Assembly (NCBI GenBank): GCA_009379955.1 | Contig: WHST01000036.1 | Span: forward strand, 1-48,553 | Reading direction: 5' to 3' | DNA: 48,553 nucleotides | From: Streptosporangiales bacterium | Lineage (GTDB): Bacteria; Actinomycetota; Actinomycetes; Streptosporangiales; WHST01 | Shown: positions 46,305-48,553 of the stretch, piece after piece | How the letters are laid out: the number at the start of each line of letters is the position of its first letter | How positions within the stretch are numbered: position 1 is the stretch's first letter | The notes under the pieces: generated by a model | Seen by the model: the letters and a program-made list of their open reading frames with translations, nothing else | Database searches by the model: none | Told to the model about the DNA's origin: nothing | Position numbers and translations under genes: made by a program

Positions 46305-47276
46305 TCAGCCGACGTCGAGGACGCAGCGGAAGCCCTGGTTGCCCGACGACGAGTCCGGCGTGTTCTTCGTCCGCGCCGCGAGCCGGTAGCGGTTGCAGTA
46401 GGAGTCGTGGCAGAGGTAGGAGCCGCCGCGCATCACGCGCTCCTCGCCGGTGTCGGGTCCCCGCGGGTCGGGGATGGGGCTGTCGGCGTCGGAGGGGTGG
46501 TCGGTGCCGAAGCGGTCGGAACACCATTCCCAGACGTTGCCGCAGACGTTGGAGAGGCCGAAGTCGTTGGGGTGGAAGGCCGTGACCGGCGCCGTGCCGC
46601 GAAAGCCGTCCTCGACGGTGTTGGTGACGGGGAAGGTGCCCTGGAAGATGTTGCACAGCCACCGGTTCGTCGGTCGCAGCTCGTCGCCCCACGGGTAGCG
46701 GGTGCGCTCGCGGCCGCCGCGGGCGGCGTACTCCCACTCGGCCTCGGTGGGCAGTCGCTTGCCCGCCCACTCGGCGTACGCGGTGGCGTCGTGCCACGAG
46801 ACGTGGACGACGGGGTGCTGGTCGCGACCGTCGAGCGTGCTGTGCGGGCCCTCGGGCGTGCGCCAGGTGGCGCCGTCGGCGGCGCGCCACCAGGGCGCCT
46901 CGGCCGGGTAGCGGAGGTCCGCGGCCTGTAGCTCGCGGGGCAGCAGTCCGCCGAACACGAACGACCAGCCGAACCGCTCGGCCTCGGTCACGTATCCGGT
47001 GGCGCGGACGAACGCCGCGAACTGCCGCGTCGTCACCGCGCAGGTGTCGATCCGGAACGGGCGCAGCGTGACCTGGCGCACCGGGCCCTCACCGTCGTGC
47101 GGGTTCGCGTCGGGATCGTCGCCACCCATCGCGAAGGTGCCTCCGGGCAGCAGCACCGTGCCCGCCTCAGGACGCGGCCTGCGCCCCTTGACGGACCGCG
47201 TCGCAGAAGCGGTCGAGGCAGGCGGTGACGACGTTGCGGTCGTGGACCGACTGGGTGCGCAGCAGCCTTCGCTCAC
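46305..47276 (-). CDS. Formylglycine-generating enzyme (SUMF1 family) with N-terminal CxPxR
   Basis: 323 residues. The C-terminal catalytic fold is a full FGE: EAGTVLLPGGTFAMGGDDPD at the start, VTTRQFAAFVRATGYVTEAE, VHVSWHDATAYAEWAGKRLP, GNVWEWCSDRFG, and the active pair in RGGSYLCHDSYCNRYRLAAR (Cys289 and Cys294, the copper-binding cysteines of true FGEs), ending NTPDSSSGNQGFRCV. FGE oxidises the Cys of a CxPxR motif in sulfatases to formylglycine. Its own first residues are MSEGCCAPSRST, which contains C-A-P-S-R, the substrate motif. No sulfatase gene lies in the window. The GTG at 47276 has GGAG just upstream. It is cotranscribed with AlkD. Confidence 0.93.
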   Translation of the reverse strand: MSEGCCAPSRSTTATSSPPASTASATRSVKGRRPRPEAGTVLLPGGTFAMGGDDPDANPHDGEGPVRQVTLRPFRIDTCAVTTRQFAAFVRATGYVTEAERFGWSFVFGGLLPRELQAADLRYPAEAPWWRAADGATWRTPEGPHSTLDGRDQHPVVHVSWHDATAYAEWAGKRLPTEAEWEYAARGGRERTRYPWGDELRPTNRWLCNIFQGTFPVTNTVEDGFRGTAPVTAFHPNDFGLSNVCGNVWEWCSDRFGTDHPSDADSPIPDPRGPDTGEERVMRGGSYLCHDSYCNRYRLAARTKNTPDSSSGNQGFRCVLDVG

Positions 47277-47382
47277 GTGCTCCACCCTCTCAGACCGGGA
47301 CCGTCGTCGTGCGGATGACCTGAGGGCCGTGCCGGGCCCGTCGATACGCTTGCGGCACTGCCGTCGCCTGTGGAGGTCGTCC

Positions 47383-48342
47383 GTGTCCGAGCCCCGCCCG
47401 TTCCGTTCGCGCAGGACCTGCCTCGCCGTCCCGGGGAGCAGTCCGCGGATGATCGAGAAGTCCCGGTCGCTGCCCGTCGACGAGGTGTTCCTCGACCTGG
47501 AGGACGCTGTCGCGCCCGGCGCCAAGGCAGAGGCGCGCGCGACCGTCGTCGCGGCCCTGCGCGAGGGCGGCTGGTCGGGCACGCGGGTCGTCCGGGTCAA
47601 CGACTGGACGACGCAGTGGACGTACCAGGACGTCGTCGAGGTCGTGGGACAGGCAGGCGCGCACCTCGACGCACTGCTGCTGCCCAAGACCGCGTCGGCC
47701 GCGCACGTCACCGCGCTCGACCTGCTGCTCGCCCAGGTGGAGACGCAGGCCGGGCTCGAGGTCGGTCGCATCGGCATCGAGCCGCAGATCGAGAACGCCG
47801 CGGGACTCGCCGATGTCGACGCGATCGCCGCGGCGTCACCGCGGGTGGAGGCGATCGTCTTCGGGCCCGCGGACTTCATGGCGAGTATCAACATGCGGTC
47901 GCTCGTGGTGGGGGAGCAGCCACCCGGGTACGATGTCGGCGACGCGTACCACTATCCGCTGATGCGCATCCTGACCGCGGCGCGCGCGAACGGGCTGCAG
48001 GCGATCGACGGGCCGTACCTGCAGATCCGCGACGTCGACGGACTGCGCCGGGTCGCCGGCCGGTCCGCGGCGCTCGGCTTCGACGGCAAGTGGGTGCTGC
48101 ACCCCGGCCAGGTCGACGTCATCAACGAGCTGTTCTCGCCGACCCAGAAGGACTACGACCACGCCGAGCTGATCCTGGAGGCGTACGAGTGGCACACCTC
48201 CGACGCCGGCGGGCGGCGGGGAGCGGTCATGCTCGGCGACGAGATGATCGACGAGGCCTCGCGCAAGATGGCGCGCGTCGTCGCGGCGAAGGGCAGGGCG
48301 GCGGGACTGACGCGCACGCAGTCGTTCGTTCCGCCGAGCTGA
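47383..48342 (+). CDS. HpcH/HpaI-type CitE-like CoA-ester lyase
   Basis: 319 residues. TIM-barrel of the CitE/malyl-CoA lyase family: LAVPGSSPRMIEKSRSLPVD, VFLDLEDAVAPGAKAEAR (Asp and Glu for Mg), RVVRVNDWTTQWTYQD (substrate Arg), LLLPKTASAAH, RIGIEPQIENAAGL (Glu-Pro-Glu-like motif) and VFGPADFMASI (Asp metal ligand). It cleaves or forms malyl-CoA-like or citramalyl-CoA esters. The GTG at 47383 follows TGGAGG by 6 nt; an upstream TACGCT (47346-47351) may be its -10. It is divergent from FGE across 106 bp. Cytosolic. Confidence 0.92.
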   Translation: MSEPRPFRSRRTCLAVPGSSPRMIEKSRSLPVDEVFLDLEDAVAPGAKAEARATVVAALREGGWSGTRVVRVNDWTTQWTYQDVVEVVGQAGAHLDALLLPKTASAAHVTALDLLLAQVETQAGLEVGRIGIEPQIENAAGLADVDAIAAASPRVEAIVFGPADFMASINMRSLVVGEQPPGYDVGDAYHYPLMRILTAARANGLQAIDGPYLQIRDVDGLRRVAGRSAALGFDGKWVLHPGQVDVINELFSPTQKDYDHAELILEAYEWHTSDAGGRRGAVMLGDEMIDEASRKMARVVAAKGRAAGLTRTQSFVPPS

Positions 48343-48365
48343 CCGCTGCTTCACCTCACGAACGT

Positions 48366-48399
48366 GGACTTCACCTCGCCCCTGCACGAGGTGAAGTCC
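48366..48399 (+). terminator. Perfect 13-bp hairpin downstream of the CitE-like gene
   Basis: GGACTTCACCTCG (48366-48378) - 8-nt loop - CGAGGTGAAGTCC (48387-48399). It lies 23 bp after the stop, a position suited to a terminator, but no T-run follows. A partial copy of the left arm, CTTCACCTCACG, lies upstream at about 48350 and could compete for the right arm. Confidence 0.55.
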
Positions 48400-48431
48400 C
48401 TGTTGATCACGTTAACCACTGGGGGACCCTG

Positions 48432-48472
48432 GCGGGCCATCCCCTACGGGTGAAAAGTAGGGGGTGGCCCGC
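48432..48472. repeat. 16-bp inverted repeat with AGTAG/CTAC arms, 9-nt loop
   Basis: GCGGGCCATCCCCTAC (48432-48447) and GTAGGGGGTGGCCCGC (48457-48472): all 16 pair in RNA, one as U-G. GGGAC (48423-48427) and GTCCC (48476-48480) extend it after a small internal loop, and TGATCACG (from 48404) and CGTGATCA (from 48489) bracket it. It is far stronger than needed for termination. Confidence 0.55.
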
Positions 48473-48502
48473 GGTGTCCCTGGCGACGGCGTGATCACAA
48501 CG

Positions 48503-48549
48503 GTGCGGTAGAGCCCGCACGTCAACCTGCCGCTGGGGTCACCACCCAG
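48503..48549. other. Two alternative hairpins near the window end
   Basis: GTGCGG (48503-48508) can pair with CCGCAC (48515-48520), or overlapping GCGGTAG (48505-48511) can pair with CTGCCGC (48527-48533); the two exclude each other. CTGGG (48533-48537) with CCCAG (48545-48549) follows. The window stops here, so any gene downstream is not visible. 48343-48553 contains no gene I can support. Confidence 0.4.
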
Positions 48550-48553
48550 GTAT

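Noticed and set aside
1-48553. CRISPR arrays and insertion sequences
   Set aside because: No evenly spaced direct repeats and no transposase or terminal repeats flanking target duplications were found. The HNH protein is a DUF222 type, not a Cas or homing protein by its domains.

Overview
The window is chromosomal DNA from a high-G+C actinomycete (Actinomycetota). The signs are a strong G/C bias at third codon positions, many GTG starts, an actinobacterial fabG-inhA type pair, glgC facing glgA, a DUF222/HNH (13E12-type) gene, and many start codons lying 6-7 nt downstream of a TANNNT -10 box, as in leaderless actinobacterial mRNAs. The genus cannot be fixed from this sequence. I see no rRNA, tRNA, CRISPR array, insertion sequence or prophage.

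Layout. 1-4.9 kb is an accessory-looking, slightly less G/C-rich stretch: a DUF222/HNH gene with a short C-terminus, a VOC protein, a broken MerR gene abutting a membrane-protein fragment, and a FAD monooxygenase divergent from a GntR-TetR chimeric regulator. 4.9-13 kb holds a secreted phytase-like esterase, the TldD/TldE protease pair, fabG-inhA (FAS II), a tiny Cys-rich protein, a GntR/FCD regulator and a thioredoxin coupled to a leucine-rich protein. 13-18.4 kb holds serB, a conserved actinobacterial protein, a lone ABC ATPase and an nfeD-SPFH-TSUP operon. 18.4-21 kb is the glgC/glgA divergent pair for alpha-glucan synthesis. 21-25.4 kb is an ABC-F protein with an elaborate leader, a TetR-hydrolase operon and an MFS exporter. 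25.5-28.1 kb is a DGPF/YCII-ECF sigma (ECF42-type) module with two AhpD-like proteins. 28-35.6 kb carries four end-resection proteins: HerA-like ATPase, Mre11/SbcD, Rad50/SbcC and a probable NurA nuclease, interrupted by an antisense double-GNAT gene. 35.6-48.3 kb holds a PEP-mutase-family enzyme, a RelE/Phd-type toxin-antitoxin pair with a clear operator, a GDPD-like secreted esterase, an rRNA/tRNA methyltransferase, a TetR convergent with and overlapping a PLP decarboxylase, a membrane Ser/Thr kinase, DoxX, a coiled-coil M15 peptidase, a DAO-type oxidase, an FGE-AlkD operon and a CitE-like lyase. The last 200 bp are a run of strong hairpins without a gene.

Most notable points: (1) the HerA-Mre11-Rad50-NurA set, which matches the archaeal resection operon, with a variant P-loop in HerA; (2) a 24-codon upstream ORF followed by an 11/12-bp stem ending 2 nt before the ABC-F start codon, which looks like translation-coupled attenuation; (3) a formylglycine-generating enzyme whose own N-terminus carries the sulfatase-type CxPxR motif; (4) a compact, structured, gene-free 3' end with mutually exclusive hairpins. 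Genes are densely packed, with many 4-nt GTGA/ATGA overlaps and almost no room between convergent genes. No intergenic stretch exceeds 300 bp.
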